Shown: piece after piece, positions 32,523 to 45,645 of the stretch | Position numbering within the stretch: the first letter of the stretch is position 1 | How the letters are laid out: each line of letters opens with the position of its first letter | Assembly (NCBI RefSeq): GCF_963855985.1 | Contig: NC_087095.1 | Coordinates: forward strand, 9,496,001 to 9,560,000 | Length of the DNA stretch: 64,000 nt | Source of the DNA: Ostrinia nubilalis | Taxonomy: Eukaryota; Arthropoda; Insecta; Lepidoptera; Crambidae | Reading direction: 5' to 3' | Position numbers and translations under genes: made by a program | The notes under the pieces: generated by a model | The model's database searches: none | The model's input: the letters and a program-made list of their open reading frames with translations, nothing else | Told to the model about the DNA's origin: nothing

Positions 32523-35500
32523 TTTTAAGTTTACATCTACTAAAATCTCGCATATTAAGTACCTATCGAGGTTGTATAGAGTGAGTAGTATAATTATAGT
32601 AGTAAACATCCTACCCCCTTTATTTACTAACTTTTCATGAAAATGGACACGTATAATGTACTTATTTAAAAAGGTTTCAAATCAAATCATAATATGGATT
32701 AAGAATATATCGCTTGCGAATAATGCATACCACATCTTATTCCTATAATTAACCTACCTAGTTATACTAAGTTCTTCGATTTTATCAAAAACTTTAAGCT
32801 TCTTCGAAAATTGCCTATTGCTAAGTTTGCAGACAGCCTAAAAGCTGTCTAGTCTTTCCCACGTTTTCGCTTGGTTCCTTGAAGCTCATCACGGCCCTAA
32901 CGGCACCTAAAATGGTTCATCTGAAAGTTTTAATAGGCGCAATAGAAACAGTGGATGCACGCGAAATGGTTGCCGAGTCCGTGTTTTTGGTAACCAGCAA
33001 CAACGGGAGAATACAAACACAAAAGCGTAACAAACTATTTGCTAGATAAACTTATATGGCTACTGTGTTCGGCTTTTAACTGAAACTGAAGTTGTAATCG
33101 ATACGCGTGTTACAAGTTTTGTTTTTCATACGCTGTGAAAGCGGGGGATAACTTATTGAAAAGGCTTGCCCATGAGACCGTCAGAGTAAGTGATTACATA
33201 TTGAGTGGTACCTATGGGGGTCGATATTTTTCTAAGGAGGAAGTTACTGGCATCATAATATACCAATACTACTTTAGATACTTGAAACGAACGAACTTTA
33301 GATAGTTAATTGTAGAGATGGTATCTTACACTCTTTATACCTTATAATGAGTACTTTGTGTATTAAACAAATTAAGATTTTAATTAAATAATTAACAATT
33401 AATAAAGATAATCTCTTTTTCAATAAGGCTTTCAATAAAATTTCTTTACGCGATACTCTGAAATGTATTAAACAGGTAAAAACAAATTATACAAATGTCT
33501 CTTTTCTAGGTTCATTATTTAGTGCATTGTCTCAGTAAAAGTCAGTATAAAGTGTAACAGTCAGTATAAAATGATTCGCTGTGCGAGGCTCCGCACGCTT
33601 GACCCGCGTAATTGTGCGAGCAGGGCCTATAATACTTTACTCTTCTGCGGACTCTTTACAACATGCGACTAGAGAATTCTAATTTCTATTGTCTTAGCAA
33701 AACGTATCCAAAGTCAAAAGCGGTGGATTAAGGGGATCTCCCTTTTAAAGTGCGAGTTCAAAGTCTTGTTATTTTTGCTACCATATCAAAATGTACAGTC
33801 ATTATAATTAAGCAATGGTCATAACTTTAAGTACCTAGGTAACTAAACCATGCACGTCATTGTACTTGACGTTAATAAGACGCGCTGCGACGTTAGGCAA
33901 ATAAAGTCCAATGGTGTCGGCATCGGACTATGGATTCGAGAGGTCGCTAAGAAGTTCGGTTTTGTCCACTGCCGGACTATTGTAGTAAACCAGTTCCAAA
34001 CAAAGCAAGCGTTTACTCGAATATTGGCTGGAGGGGTTAACGGGAATATTTGTAGGTAATTTGTATACTACAAATTAAAAAGGGCTACCGCACAGAGGAA
34101 CCTTTTACAAAATTACACTGCGGTCTGATCCGCCCGCGGTTCAACATGAAGTAAGTGAATGTTTATGCAAAGTCGCAATCCTTTTACTGCCCGCAAGATT
34201 CTCGTGCGCGTAATTAGTTCAGAACAACCCATCACGTGTCCAAGTTTTATTACCTGAAAACCGAATGGCTGGGAACAGGACCGCATTTAAATGTTGGATT
34301 TATACTGGCATTGTAAAGGGGCTTTCACTCAGATCTTGCCTATTAGTGGTCTGGCAAAAACGTGCGGAAGTCTGGGCAGACTAATTGGGCCTGTATTGAG
34401 ACTGCAGGGTTTAGTGCATCGATGCTGACTGCGCTTTACGTCATACTGTTTGTTGGCCACGACCGAGCGTCGTGCCCCTCAGAAATTAATACGAATTTTG
34501 TTTAATGATGCCTTATAAACGGAGTTTTAAAATGCAGGATTTTTGCTGAGAATGCAGTTGAGGGCAAGTAGAGCGGTTTATGAATAGTATTATGCAGAAG
34601 TGGTATGGCGTTTTATGTGTTTTTCATCAATTAGTACCTAAAGATTAGGATGTGCGTTTCAAGAATGGACACTCAATCCTTTCAAGACCGTACGTGTACT
34701 TAATCAGTGAGCGGATGTATTTCATGAAAAAAGCTGAAAGTGGCGCATTATCAAATTGGTAAGTAAATGTATGTCTATATCATGCGTTTGCTAGGTGCAT
34801 AGCCTAATATAAAATACAATGCCGCACTTGGTTAAAATATTTGTGGAATGTAATTAACTCACCTAAAATTTAGATCATTTCAGGTATCTCCTTTCAGCTC
34901 GGCACGGCGGCTTCAACTGGCTAATCAACGGACCCCAAATTCAATGTTTTGCCACCGCAACTAGTGTGCTGCACAAAATGACAAAAGATAACGCCAAGCC
35001 TCGTTAGCTCAAATAGACACGGACTAGAATACACAAAGAGCCACATCATCCTTAATTAAAAACAGACTTGGTATGTTCAGTCTGTGCATTATTTACTTTA
35101 TGCTACTGATTCATTTAATTGCAGACACGAGAGAGCTAAATATTATTTGTTTTTCGTAACGTATTTTTTGTGCATATTTATTTAAACGCTCTTAGTATTT
35201 TTCTGAAAGATACATGAAAAAATATATAAATTATTCAATGTAGTTAAAGTTCGATGTTAAAATTAAAGTCAATTATGTAAAATTGTTGAAGTATTAGTAT
35301 AGTAAGTCTAGGGTGTTAATAAAATAATTGGCTTTATTTACATAAACGAATATGAAATTTATGATAACGCATTAATCGACACGACACGTTTAGCTTGTGC
35401 TAGATCTTTCTCATCGCATAAAAATGTAATCGAATCTCAAACAATGAGGCTATTACGTTTTACGAGTGGAATATAATTAATTTTACCGCTAGAAAACGGC

Positions 35501-36240
35501 GCGTTACTAAAATAACATCATTCTCCGTACAAAGGCGAAATTGGAGTTGCGATAAGGACGTAGAGTGATCGCGGGCGCTCCGTCAAAGGGATCACTTCGA
35601 TCCGGGCGTTTCATCCTTCGGCGGGACTCGGGCGTTTAATATCCGACGGACGCGGGCGTCTTTTTGCCGCGCGAGCGAAAAATAATTGATCGATTCCACC
35701 ATTCCGCTGTGGCGCTTAATGGCGGGATGACGTGAAAGGAACGTGCCTGCCAGAACTGCGCTCACCTGCACTACGAGACTTAGTGCTTTGTTAATGTTTG
35801 TAATGGGAAATGGATGCTCTCTTTGATGAATGTCTGCATTATGTTGTTTTAATCTAATCTGTATTTCATTCAGAACAATAACCAATTCATTACATTCTAC
35901 GAGTATGTTGTATTACTGAAAGGGGCTGATATTTTCAAATAGGTACCTTTCTGACTTTCAAATATCTGACAAGCTGTTTACGTGAAACATTATTGCATGA
36001 AATTTTGGAAAAAAGCACATACCTGACTACCAGAGGCAAAGTTGGCAGAACTATCAGAACTTTGTAACATTGGATTGGAGTATCGCACTGAAATTTAAAA
36101 TGGTTTAACGCCTGTTAGCACGCGTTGTTTCGCGCGTAGTATCACTGCCAATTAGCGCGAGATCCTTGCGTTGGATTCAGCAAATATCGGGTTAAGTTTC
36201 GCTACACCTGTGAGGCTCGGCGTGTAAGCACGCCGGGTCG
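32523..36240. other. Noncoding DNA, no recognised gene
   Basis: AT-rich sequence with CpG-rich islets at about 33580-33620 and 35545-35710. The minus-strand 97-codon frame over the second islet has no recognisable motif. A frame at 33850-34059 has no recognised relatives. No repeats stand out. Confidence 0.4.
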
Positions 36241-36270
36241 GGAGCTCGCGGCCTTTCAAGAGATACGGCT

Positions 36271-36320
36271 ATTGTGGCCCATTGTGAGGGAAACAATGGA
36301 GATTTCAACACCCACAATGG
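36271..36320. promoter_or_regulatory. Cluster of four SOX-type (ACAATGG-like) motifs
   Basis: CTATTGTGG, CCATTGTG, AACAATGG and CACAATGG occur within 50 bases in a GC-richer setting, two in each orientation. HMG-box SOX proteins bind ACAAT cores. Chance clusters are possible; no nearby gene is known, so this is only a candidate enhancer-like site. Confidence 0.25.
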
Positions 36321-37171
36321 CTCGAGTTAGCGCGGTGAAAAATTAACGTGCACAGCCTGCGTGCGCGATTGAAACAGCGCACACATCCACTGTAATGGAA
36401 GCATCGGCTTTAGTGTTCTTACACTTTTTTACAATTATGGGCTCATAATAGTTGGAATTAACCGCGGAGTAGGACGCTAAATTGCTCGCCGTTTATGGGT
36501 TTCGGTTATAGTAATCGCAGATTTGCTTGAAATCTGTAAAAGTTGTACGCTGAAAAATTGCACCGGTGCATGTGAATTTAAGGTTTCGAGTAAAGTCTGT
36601 TTTCTGAATGTTTTATTTATACGTTACTAATTTGTGAATATGTTTTACCTTTGTAACCAAAAGTACCTACTTACTTAAACTATTGTTTCATATCAACATT
36701 AAACATTTCTTAAATTAGGTACTAATCGTTCATGTACATATTTTTCATCACGTTACGTTTCCAAAACGTTCTAAGTTTGATGAAGAAAACCAATTACCCT
36801 ATCAATTTTCCAATTTCAATTTCGGCTGCGCATTCTTTGTCCGTTATGCAGCAGACAGGTGGTATCTTGCGAGGCATTTCGGCAATTTGGGCGGCAGCTA
36901 GTTAATGCGGCGACGATCGTATCGCGCGCGATCGATGCGCCCCCACTGCACCGCGGGGTTTAAGTGCATTAGTTTTATTGCCGAATAGCGTTCGCCCGTG
37001 ACTTAGGTTGCGTGGATTTTAGAATTGGACCCCGAGACATGTAGCATAGACAAGTTGGCTGTTTCTTTCAGGTAACGTTTGGATTTTCTTTTTGGCTACT
37101 TGCTTTGTGTGGTGGTAAGTAAAGGCATGTTTGTTCAGCAGTAAATGAATGAAATATCTTTGTCAAAACTT

Positions 37172-37292
37172 TTAGGCTGGATTGCACCATTTTACTTTAA
37201 CTTAAACGTCAAAAATGTGTCAAACTACAAAAAAAGCACCGGTTATAGTTACCGTTTAAGTTATGCAATATGGTGGTGCAACTCAGCCTTAA
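37172..37292. mobile_element. Short MITE, copy 2
   Basis: Second member of the family at 17811-17926: left end TTAGGCTGGATTGCACCA, right end TGGTGGTGCAACTCAGCCTT, with the shared centre AAAAAGCACCGGTTAT. The inner arms differ (TTTAAGTT in place of CCTAACTTTGAC), so the two copies belong to related subfamilies. Confidence 0.75.
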
Positions 37293-38070
37293 AATCTAAA
37301 CATCGTAAAAAAAATTATGTTATGTTTGGGTGAACAATGAACATTCTATGACGACGGTGTTTTAAAAGCTAAAATAAGGTATAAAAAACTAAACTTTTTC
37401 ATCTTGTCAAAAGCGTTCGCTTTTCGCTGGCGCCGTGCGAAAATGTTTTCAAAATAATTGAACAGTGTCACAAGTCGAGATGTCTTTCGTCGTTTGTAAG
37501 GCGCTGCGTCCTTGATGGACGGCACCACCACCCACTCGAGACGTCGCGGTGCTACCCGCCTTTTGTAAGGCATGCAAATTTTTATTTTGGTCCTTACCTT
37601 ACCTCACCTGCCGTACTGTTCTAGAACCCGCATTCAGTTCACGTAGGTTGGAGACATGCATACGATTTTATTCGAGAATTCTAAGCGCTGGAAATATGAC
37701 AAGGTGCAGCTGGAATTCAAGAGGTTTTTAAACGATGCAGAATTTGGGACAACAATTTTTGTAAAGCATGTTTTGCTTGGGAAATGCTTTTTCATCAAAA
37801 TCAAAAGAGTAGGAGGCAGGTACAGACAGATTACTTAGAGAAAGATGAATGACTCTACAGACAAATATTTTTTCAGTAAATATTGTAACGGTTTTAGTCC
37901 TGTGTAACATGAACTGCCTTCGAGCCAGTCCTTCAGCAGGTTGCATCGTAGCGCTAACAATAGCAAACTAATTATTTATGTAGGCAATCAAGAATATTTC
38001 CCTAAACTAACAAACTGCAATTGCTAAGATGTGCCCAAACTGTGTCTGCAGGGTTGTCGACTGGGTCCGC

Positions 38071-38130
38071 CATTAGTATCGGTCGCGGAGGACGTTGATA
38101 GATGCGCCGCACTCAGGATGCCTCGCACTT
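38071..38130 (+). repeat. Dispersed GACGTTGATNGATGC repeat, copy 1
   Basis: CATTAGTATCGGTCG precedes GACGTTGATAGATGC (38091-38105), followed by a CAGGATGCCTCGC block. Copies 2 and 3 at 38602 and 39208 share the same three-part layout. Confidence 0.55.
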
Positions 38131-38601
38131 GTTATTGTACTTACCTATGTGCTTCCGAAAACTTCCAACCAAGTTTAGTAATGTGTAGATAAAACAGATA
38201 TGGAAATATACGACCATATACTATCAACGAATGTAGATACTGATTTGCGTTCTTATCTTGAATCGTATAGTGAAGATAGGTCTAATAAGGTATATTAGAG
38301 AAGGGACGACCCTTTCGAGTAGAGACTAAATGAACAAGATCAGGTCATCATCATCATCAGATGAAGATGAATTCTTAGTTTCCTGCCTAAAGAATATTTT
38401 ATGAATTTTATATGGGTATGAGAAATCTAAGGTATGATGTATTTTTAAAGTCTTGTATACTTTCGTGCCTATGAAAAAGTTATTCACAAAGTTTCTCATA
38501 CCATAATAAGTTGTTCTATATTATACATACTGCATTACTAACTTGGCTCAGTGGTCTTTACGTGTAGAGCACCACACTTAGTACTAGCTCACCAAGTCTC
38601 C

Positions 38602-38670
38602 CCCATTAGTACCGGTCGGGCGTGACTTTGATCGATGTCCTAACTTGGGATGCTCTGCTTGCATACGCGT
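38602..38670 (+). repeat. Dispersed GACGTTGATNGATGC repeat, copy 2
   Basis: CCCATTAGTACCGGTCG, then GACTTTGATCGATGT (38624-38638), then GGGATGCTCTGCTTGCATACG. Two mismatches to the core motif. Confidence 0.55.
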
Positions 38671-38829
38671 TATCCAACAAGCCGTTCAGACTTATCGTTC
38701 TGTGGATAGATCTGGATGCTACTACAGCCATGTTGTCTTGCATAACGCTTTCAGGCACACATTCAAGGCCCAAGTTTTCTTTGTGGTACATTTTTTTTTA
38801 AATTTTTCGTCATTCTTAATTGTTGACAA

Positions 38830-39124
38830 CCTGATATTAAATAATAAATAAATAAATATCTTTGGACATTTTCACACAGCGCTATCTAGCCTCAAAGTAA
38901 GCAATTAATATGCTTGTGTTATGGGTGCTAGCTTAACGGATATAATTTATTTATTTATATAACATATACAATACTTTTTAAATACATACATTATTATACT
39001 TATTAACACCCAGACCCGTTACAGAAATTAAAATTCATCATTTCAATTTCTGCCCGGCCGGGAATCGAACCCGGGACCTCTCGGCATAGTAGTCCGTTTT
39101 AGACCACTGCACCAAACGGCCGAC
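38830..39124 (-). mobile_element. tRNA-derived SINE
   Basis: On the minus strand the head (39124 down to about 39052) reads like a tRNA with an A box (TGGTGCAGTGG) and a B box (GGTTCGATTCC) within GGCCGTTTGGTGCAGTGG and CCCGGGTTCGATTCCCGGCC. It is followed by GCAGAAATTGAAATGATG and a body ending in TATTTATTTATTTATT-like repeats. It would be transcribed by RNA polymerase III. This layout is a known lepidopteran SINE. It is not a functional tRNA gene: the body continues beyond the tRNA 3' end. Confidence 0.8.
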
Positions 39125-39207
39125 GGCCGATATTATTTATATCAATAGCCATGCCTAATTACTTACCTGTAAGTAGCAGGTATTAAGCAAGTTAGCTCAC
39201 CTAGGCG

Positions 39208-39290
39208 CCCAGTAGTAGCGGTCAGCGCGACGTTGATCGATGCTACTACTTCAGATGCACTTCGCTTGCATACGCAATATCTTGCAATGT
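39208..39290 (+). repeat. Dispersed GACGTTGATNGATGC repeat, copy 3
   Basis: CCCAGTAGTAGCGGTC, then GACGTTGATCGATGC (39229-39243), then CAGATGCACTTCGCTTGCATACGC. Layout as in copies 1 and 2. Confidence 0.55.
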
Positions 39291-41749
39291 GTTTTTGGGA
39301 ACCACTCAGGGTATGAGTGCACGTACCCGTAAAACTGAAAAATCACTAAATCTAGTAAGTATCTGAAATGTAAAAAGAAACACTTGTTATAATAACACAA
39401 TAGGTGCCTAGAAATCCTTGGTGTGTTCCTGAAAGTGTGCTACAATTTCAGAAACCCAACAACTGAAAGTTGTCTTCTTATCTGTAAAAATGAAATAATA
39501 TAAAATAACATCCATATTTTGTCCCGTTGTTATTTTAATAAAAATCACAAGTTTAAACAAAGCATAACTATAATTTATTTCATTAGACGAAAAATACTCG
39601 TAAGTATCTCATGGGTAATATTTAAATGACGAGACACTAAATTTTAACAATGGACTTTTTCACATAAATGTTAATTTCCCTACTTTACAAGTGAGAAGGG
39701 CACAAATACGCACCAGTAGGGGTAGGGCCAGCGATTTCCGTCAATGACCTGCCTCAATCCACAATGGATTGCCTTCGGTGACGTGAGCGGAAGGTTTGGG
39801 CTGGGGATTCTGTGTCACGGCATTGTGGTAGGCCTACGGTATCAATGAAAAGGCCACCCATTTAATGGTAGACATATTGCTAAGGATTTTCACCAAAGGA
39901 CATTGTCAGAAACCGCCTTAGATTCCTGGGCACAGCAGTAAAGTATCAAAATTAATCTCTTACTTTTTGAATACTTAAATATTAATTAGATTGTAACGGA
40001 CACTTGAGGATTAAAAAATGAAATAATAAAAGTATTTTATATGTATTCCATAATACTATGACGACATCCGGACATTTTAGGGCGTGGCCTGCTCCATATC
40101 CTATGAAGTTCCATAATTTGTGTCGATAAAATCTATGTAAAATCGGCACAAGGCAATGCCGTACTTCATTGTTAGGAATCCATGTAATAGTGATGTTGAC
40201 TGCGGTCATCATAGACAATAAGATACCGATCTTGTAAATAAAATAAATCGTCCAAATTGCTACAGTATGACTAGATTTTAATTAAAAGTTAAAAATATAT
40301 TGCACGATACTACAAGAAGCTATCTAATGTGTCCAACTGGTCGAAGGTCATGAATAAAATAAAAAGAATTGTGATCATAACACTGATATAGACAATGACA
40401 ACAATATGGGATCATCTTTAATATATCTGTTACAGTTTCAAAATTCGATGAAAAATCCAATGCCGCTTAAAGTGAGAGAAATGTCTAAAGTTCTAATAGA
40501 ATTGAAAGTTTTATTCGCTCAAAATGCTTATAACAATAATTGGTAATACATTTCAAATATTAAGTACCTTTATAATGTATCGATAGAACCAAAATGATAT
40601 CCTCTCAGCTTGGAAAGGGAAAACCCAGGATTGGGGGAGCGCTCCAGGCAATTTTTAGAACATTTCATAGGTGGTAGTAAATAATATTTATTTTATTATT
40701 AAAATTGAATATTTTGATATTGATAAAATTGAATATATCTTTCGATTCAAATACCGAATATTTTTCAACCGATAATAATTATCGAGAATTGTTAATAATA
40801 TTCAATTAAAAGTTGTTCAATCCCTAGTCATGCATAGACTAAGACGGTAACCATGGAGATAGTTAGTTTGGTAAGTCACGTGTTAAATGTCAAGAGTGGA
40901 AAGTAAACATAGGATTCATGTTATTTATTTACGTGCAAAATGTAAGTAAGTAAATCATAAAAGTGGAACGCCGAGCTATTTCCAAAACCCGTCCAATATT
41001 ATAATACAATTTGGCTGCGACAACTACAATACAGAACATCTCCCAAATCGATGTGCATAAAATAATATAATACAATACTAGTAAGTAAGAGGTTATGATA
41101 ACAATATTGCTATCAATAAGTTTATAGAATTGGTCCGCCAGGAATAATTGTTCTTACATAAAGATTTGTGTCATTTAGAACCTAGAAAGTATTATTTCGG
41201 CACTGTTGATCTAACGGCGAACAATGTATGGAGAACGAACATTGTCCTTTGAACATAGAGTTAACGACCAAGAGTATCCATGGTAGGGGCGTATAACGCT
41301 TGTGGGCTTTTTCAAATTAGATGTTTTTAGCAGAACGTCGTCCGTTTGCAGGACTTCATTCGGAAAATTATATTGACTGCGTTGGGTTACAAATAGGTTA
41401 GTGTGCGGTCTTGCAAAAAGACGATTAACGCCCTTATAAAAACGTCTAGTAATTTCCGAAATGAAAAAAAAAAGATAAAAAACATATTTCGTTCACTGTT
41501 TATCTATGCATTTTTTGTAACCACCCACGCATCGACGCTAAATGTTCTTTAGCGTGAAGGGTTTTTTCAGCCAAAGCTTTTAAGCAAAATTCACTAGATA
41601 ATTAGCGCTAGTTAACAAATGGGTTACATTTCAGAAGGCTATCAGCTCACAAAGAAAGTCAGGCGGCCGCCAGAGTTGGCTGAGTTGTTTGTAACGTCTG
41701 GGGGCGCCCCCCAGTGGGGTGGCGCCGTGCGAACAAAGCCTTCCGTGAA

Positions 41750-41815
41750 AGCCTTCGGACGTTGATAGATGCGATAAGCTCGGATGCAAGTAAGCTGCAT
41801 ACATTTCTTGCAGCA
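41750..41815 (+). repeat. Dispersed GACGTTGATNGATGC repeat, copy 4
   Basis: GACGTTGATAGATGC at 41758-41772, followed by CTCGGATGCAAGTAAGCTGC. The upstream part differs from copies 1-3 and includes a G/C palindrome. Confidence 0.5.
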
Positions 41816-42523
41816 ATTTCTTGTTCGAGCATAATCTTCGGGATTTGAGAAATATTGCCCTAATTATTACTGGAACGCTGGATTACGCTTTGCGCGAAAT
41901 TAAGAATAAAGTGTTGCTTAAGCCGGGGGATCCATTAAGAGATTACAGAGATTTATTTTGCCGTCTACATTTGAAAATACTACAAAAATTACAACGAGGA
42001 ATAAGTAAATATTAAATTAGTAAGTTATATGTCCCGTTAGGGTTTCTTGATTAAATTATCTAAATCCCGTTTGTAATTCAGTACATAATTTCCAATTCAT
42101 TGCATTGGCTTAGTTTCTTACGAGACAATTCAGCAAAGTTGTTATAAATATAAAGTTACCTGCTTAGCCTTCCATTGAAATTTATTATTATCTTATCACA
42201 AAATTATGTAAAGTTCAGACGCATATATTTTCGAAGCCTTCTATAGCGTAAAATGTGATTACCTCAATTTACTCAGCGACTCGTTACATAATACAATTTG
42301 TCTCAAAACGTGTTTACCGGACACCTAAATTAATCAATGTCCAAGCCAACGTACCGAAGGCACTGGAAATTTCGTCTAATCCATATTTTAGAGCACACGT
42401 AGCTAGGCTGAAAATACACGGCAGGCGGCTCCCCCGCACACAGCCGTAAATGCATTTTCTTATAATTCAGAACCGTCACGTAGCACGAAACCCTCCGGCG
42501 AAAGAGTGGCTGTGGGAGAATCA

Positions 42524-42690
42524 AAAAAAAAAAAAAAAAGTCAAAATTTCTTTATTTGTTTAGACTAATAAATAGTTCTTACAAATCGTCATTTTGCTCT
42601 TAAGGAGCCTCTACATGTCTCATAATCTTTTTACCCTACCAGCGCTTCGAGACCAACATTTGGCAAGTGCTGAGAAGAAGCGCCGCAACA
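42524..42690 (-). mobile_element. LINE 3' end, minus strand
   Basis: On the minus strand the sequence contains GAGTTTGTTGCGGCGCTTC and CTTCTCAGCACTTGCCAAAT, then a CTCGAAGCGCTGGTAGGG block and an AATAAAG-like signal, ending in a run of T/A at 42523-42539. This matches the 3' UTR at 16165-16380. It is a 5'-truncated insertion. Confidence 0.7.
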
Positions 42691-45645
42691 AACTCAGTCA
42701 CAGTCAGAATGCAAGCGCATTTGCAGTTACCTCCTTTTATCTTACGCCGATAACCATAAAACGGATAAGAAAATTGGATTGAATGAAACGTTTTTTGGAC
42801 TAGAGTTATGTTTACAGGTGGAACATACTTATTGTTGGAATGGATAAAAAGTTTGAAAACACGTCTGAGGTCTGTTCGACATATTACAAGCTATTTAAAA
42901 AATAAATATGGGTCACCTATGGAAATGTTTCCGAAATAGGTACAGAAAGGCATTAAGCTTATATTAAGACTATGTGTGACTAAAACCATTGTTGAGCTTT
43001 TTTCAACGAGTAATTTGAAATCCTATAAGATAAAATTCATACCAGATGTATAACCGTCATAGTTAACCGTGACGAAATATGCGATAAAGTAGATAACAAA
43101 TGTCGTGGTTGATATTATCATATTAGAACAATACTATGACGAAAATGGCGATACTTATTTTAGAAAATGCAGACTTACTCGTATGTAAGAAATAAACATG
43201 ACATTACGGAAGTTAAATATGAAAATTAATTCGTTTAGTTACCCTAATTAACCGATCAGCTGTTCAAATTCGCGTACCTACGTATAATTATTTGAGATTT
43301 CGTTATTAATCACATAAAATAGTACATACTTAATATACTTATTTGAAAGGAGATAGTGCTTGTAAAAATATACTAACATAACTATCTTTGTAAAACATTA
43401 TCGACGTATCACAAGGCTAAATCACAATAGATAAAACAATACGCATCTACGTCACTGCTCGTCTTGAACTCTATCAAAGCTGTACTTAAATGACGTCAGC
43501 AATAAGGTATGCGTAGGTTGCGCCTATTTTGAGATTTTTCTTTTCGATTACATTTGAAAGTTTAATCTTATGATTATAAGTTACCTACATTTTATCTGCC
43601 TGCTCTGTAGAATATAATTAGTCTAAAAAACAGTTTTTAAATGGTTTGAAAGTTTAAACAATTCTTGAATTTTGTTTTATAGAATAGGCTAAGGTAAATA
43701 CTTAGGTACTTCGATTGTCAAAGCGTGAACTGGCAATCTTCCACGCGCCTTCATTTATCTACCATTTATTTTTACGGCTCTGCAAGTGCTCTCATCATTA
43801 TAACGTAAGCTCATATAATAGTTATTAATGTGTTTTGTATGCCAAGAGCTCAATAAATAAACATGACTGCCGGTTTAGTAATAAAATGGACACCTAATCA
43901 CTTTCATTAGAGATAGAGAGTCCCTTTGTAAATAAACGAAATGGAGTCTTTGACTTGCCGTAAAGTAAATTAATAATGAAATGAAGCATTCTCAGAGCAT
44001 TAAATTTTTAAAACTATCAGTTAGGTAACTTGAATGTTTAAGTAAACGTCTAGGAAAACTGGCGATAAAGTCCAGTTTCTAATACTTACCGTTTGTAATT
44101 TAGAAATTGATTTGTCCTTCGTACCGTGGCGCGTAATTTCCGAGCGGGGATCCCTAAACGCCACCGGCCAGGTGAAACCCATTGCTTGCCGTTTTCTCGC
44201 TTTGGTGACGATGCACTTTGAGCTGTATTTACCCGGGATCGCATGACGGGAAAATTGGCAACATGCTAACTGTTGGACTCCAGATACTGTTATTCGGTTT
44301 TTCACAAAGGAAATCTTAACCTTTTGTTATAGTGAATTGATGCAAATATTTTTGTTTAAATTTTTACTGGTAGGAATTTGACGATGTCCAACAATTCTTT
44401 TAGTTTTTCTTCTGGTAGGAATAGAGAAATGAATACAGTATCTTTAATATCCCCGTTAGCAGTTAAATGTAATAAAAGTAAATTAAATATGTTACCATCG
44501 TCTTTAAATAAATTACTGTCATAAAATTGATATTGATATCGACAATCGTCGATCGAATCGAGGTGTTTTTCATTTTACAATCGAAGCGTGGGTACCAGTT
44601 GTCACCAGCCATCTGAGTCATTGATCGACATCTTGCAAGTGTTATTCCTTTGACGTGGCACCGACTGACATAGTCATACCTAAGCGACAGGCGCCCGTAC
44701 GAATATTTTATTTGGGCAGTGCGGGGCGGCCCCCTACGCCTATCCACCAGGGAGGGGGCTCAGGGGGCTTAGGGGGGCTCGCAGTGGGCGCGGGGGGCGA
44801 CGTTGATCGATGCACGTCTTGCGCCGGAGGCTGCACCCGACGTAATTCATTAAACGCTGAAACTGTAAGCGGATTTTGAGTATTAAAACGATTTCTCACG
44901 GGGTGTCCAGTCTGCCCGTGCCTTTACAGAGACAGTGTAAGCTCTGCTTAGTTTCTGGGATGAATTGGAGTTGAGCTTAGGAACTATTTATTTAAAAGGC
45001 TAATTGGTATGTTTCGGATTAAGTAATTTATAACTCTGTCCGAAATGGAGTCGCAGTCTCGTTAAGAATTTTTAATTCTTTGTAAAAAGTTTATCTCGAC
45101 CAGAAGAGCCAACATGCTGAAAAAAGTTTACAATTTAAATGGTTTTTGCTATAATTAAAGCCACAAACTTTAGTACTTAGTATGATGAACGCCAGCACCG
45201 TTAAAAATAAAACGTCCTTAAATTTTAGTGAAACGCTCATCGTCTTTACCCGACTCTACAAGTATTGTGAATGTGAGCTTACTGTCTATGCGTTTGTTGC
45301 GTCGAATTTTCTTTCACAGCACTATCCGTATCCGTGCCACTAGGACTCGTTTGAATTAGAACAGCCATTGAAATAATAATATCATAAAAGTTTTATTTTT
45401 ATATTTATGTTTATTTGGATTCTTTGTTTGTACTTAGTTAAAATTAGATTGAAAAAATTTAGAAGGGAAATTAAATACATGATTGGAAAAACATAATTTG
45501 AATATCCTTTTATTATTTAGATTTTTGGAACATCATATTAGACAAAGAAACTTAATGTTCTAAGTTGATCGCAAAATGTTGCAATAATCGAGTAAGTATC
45601 ATTTAACAAAATAAAAGCTTATAAAAGGAAAATGTATTTCTTTAA
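42691..45645. other. Noncoding DNA with one G-rich patch
   Basis: No recognised gene. A G-rich run at 44750-44798 (five or more G-tracts) directly precedes dispersed motif copy 5 (44799-44813). The rest is AT-rich with TTATT/AATAA runs; I see nothing else. Confidence 0.4.
44750..44830 (+). repeat. G-tract run plus dispersed motif copy 5
   Basis: GGAGGGGGCTCAGGGGGCTT and following G-tracts could fold as a G-quadruplex. GACGTTGATCGATGC (44799-44813) follows immediately, then GTCTTGCGCCGGAGGCTGC. Confidence 0.5.

Larger units (their letters stand above)
39125..42523. other. AT-rich noncoding DNA with two dispersed motif copies
   Basis: No recognised gene. It contains motif copies at 39208-39290 (core 39229-39243) and 41695-41805 (core 41758-41772). 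The latter is preceded by a CTGGGGGCGCCCCCCAG near-palindrome at 41698-41714. The rest is AT-rich with many GAATATT/AATATTC steps near 40700-40800. Confidence 0.4.

Noticed and set aside
35592..35885. 97-codon minus-strand frame
   Set aside because: Covers a CpG islet; no motif or relative recognised.
39052..39124. tRNA gene on the minus strand
   Set aside because: A and B boxes are present, but sequence continues into a SINE body with a TATTTATT tail, so it is the SINE head, not a tRNA gene.
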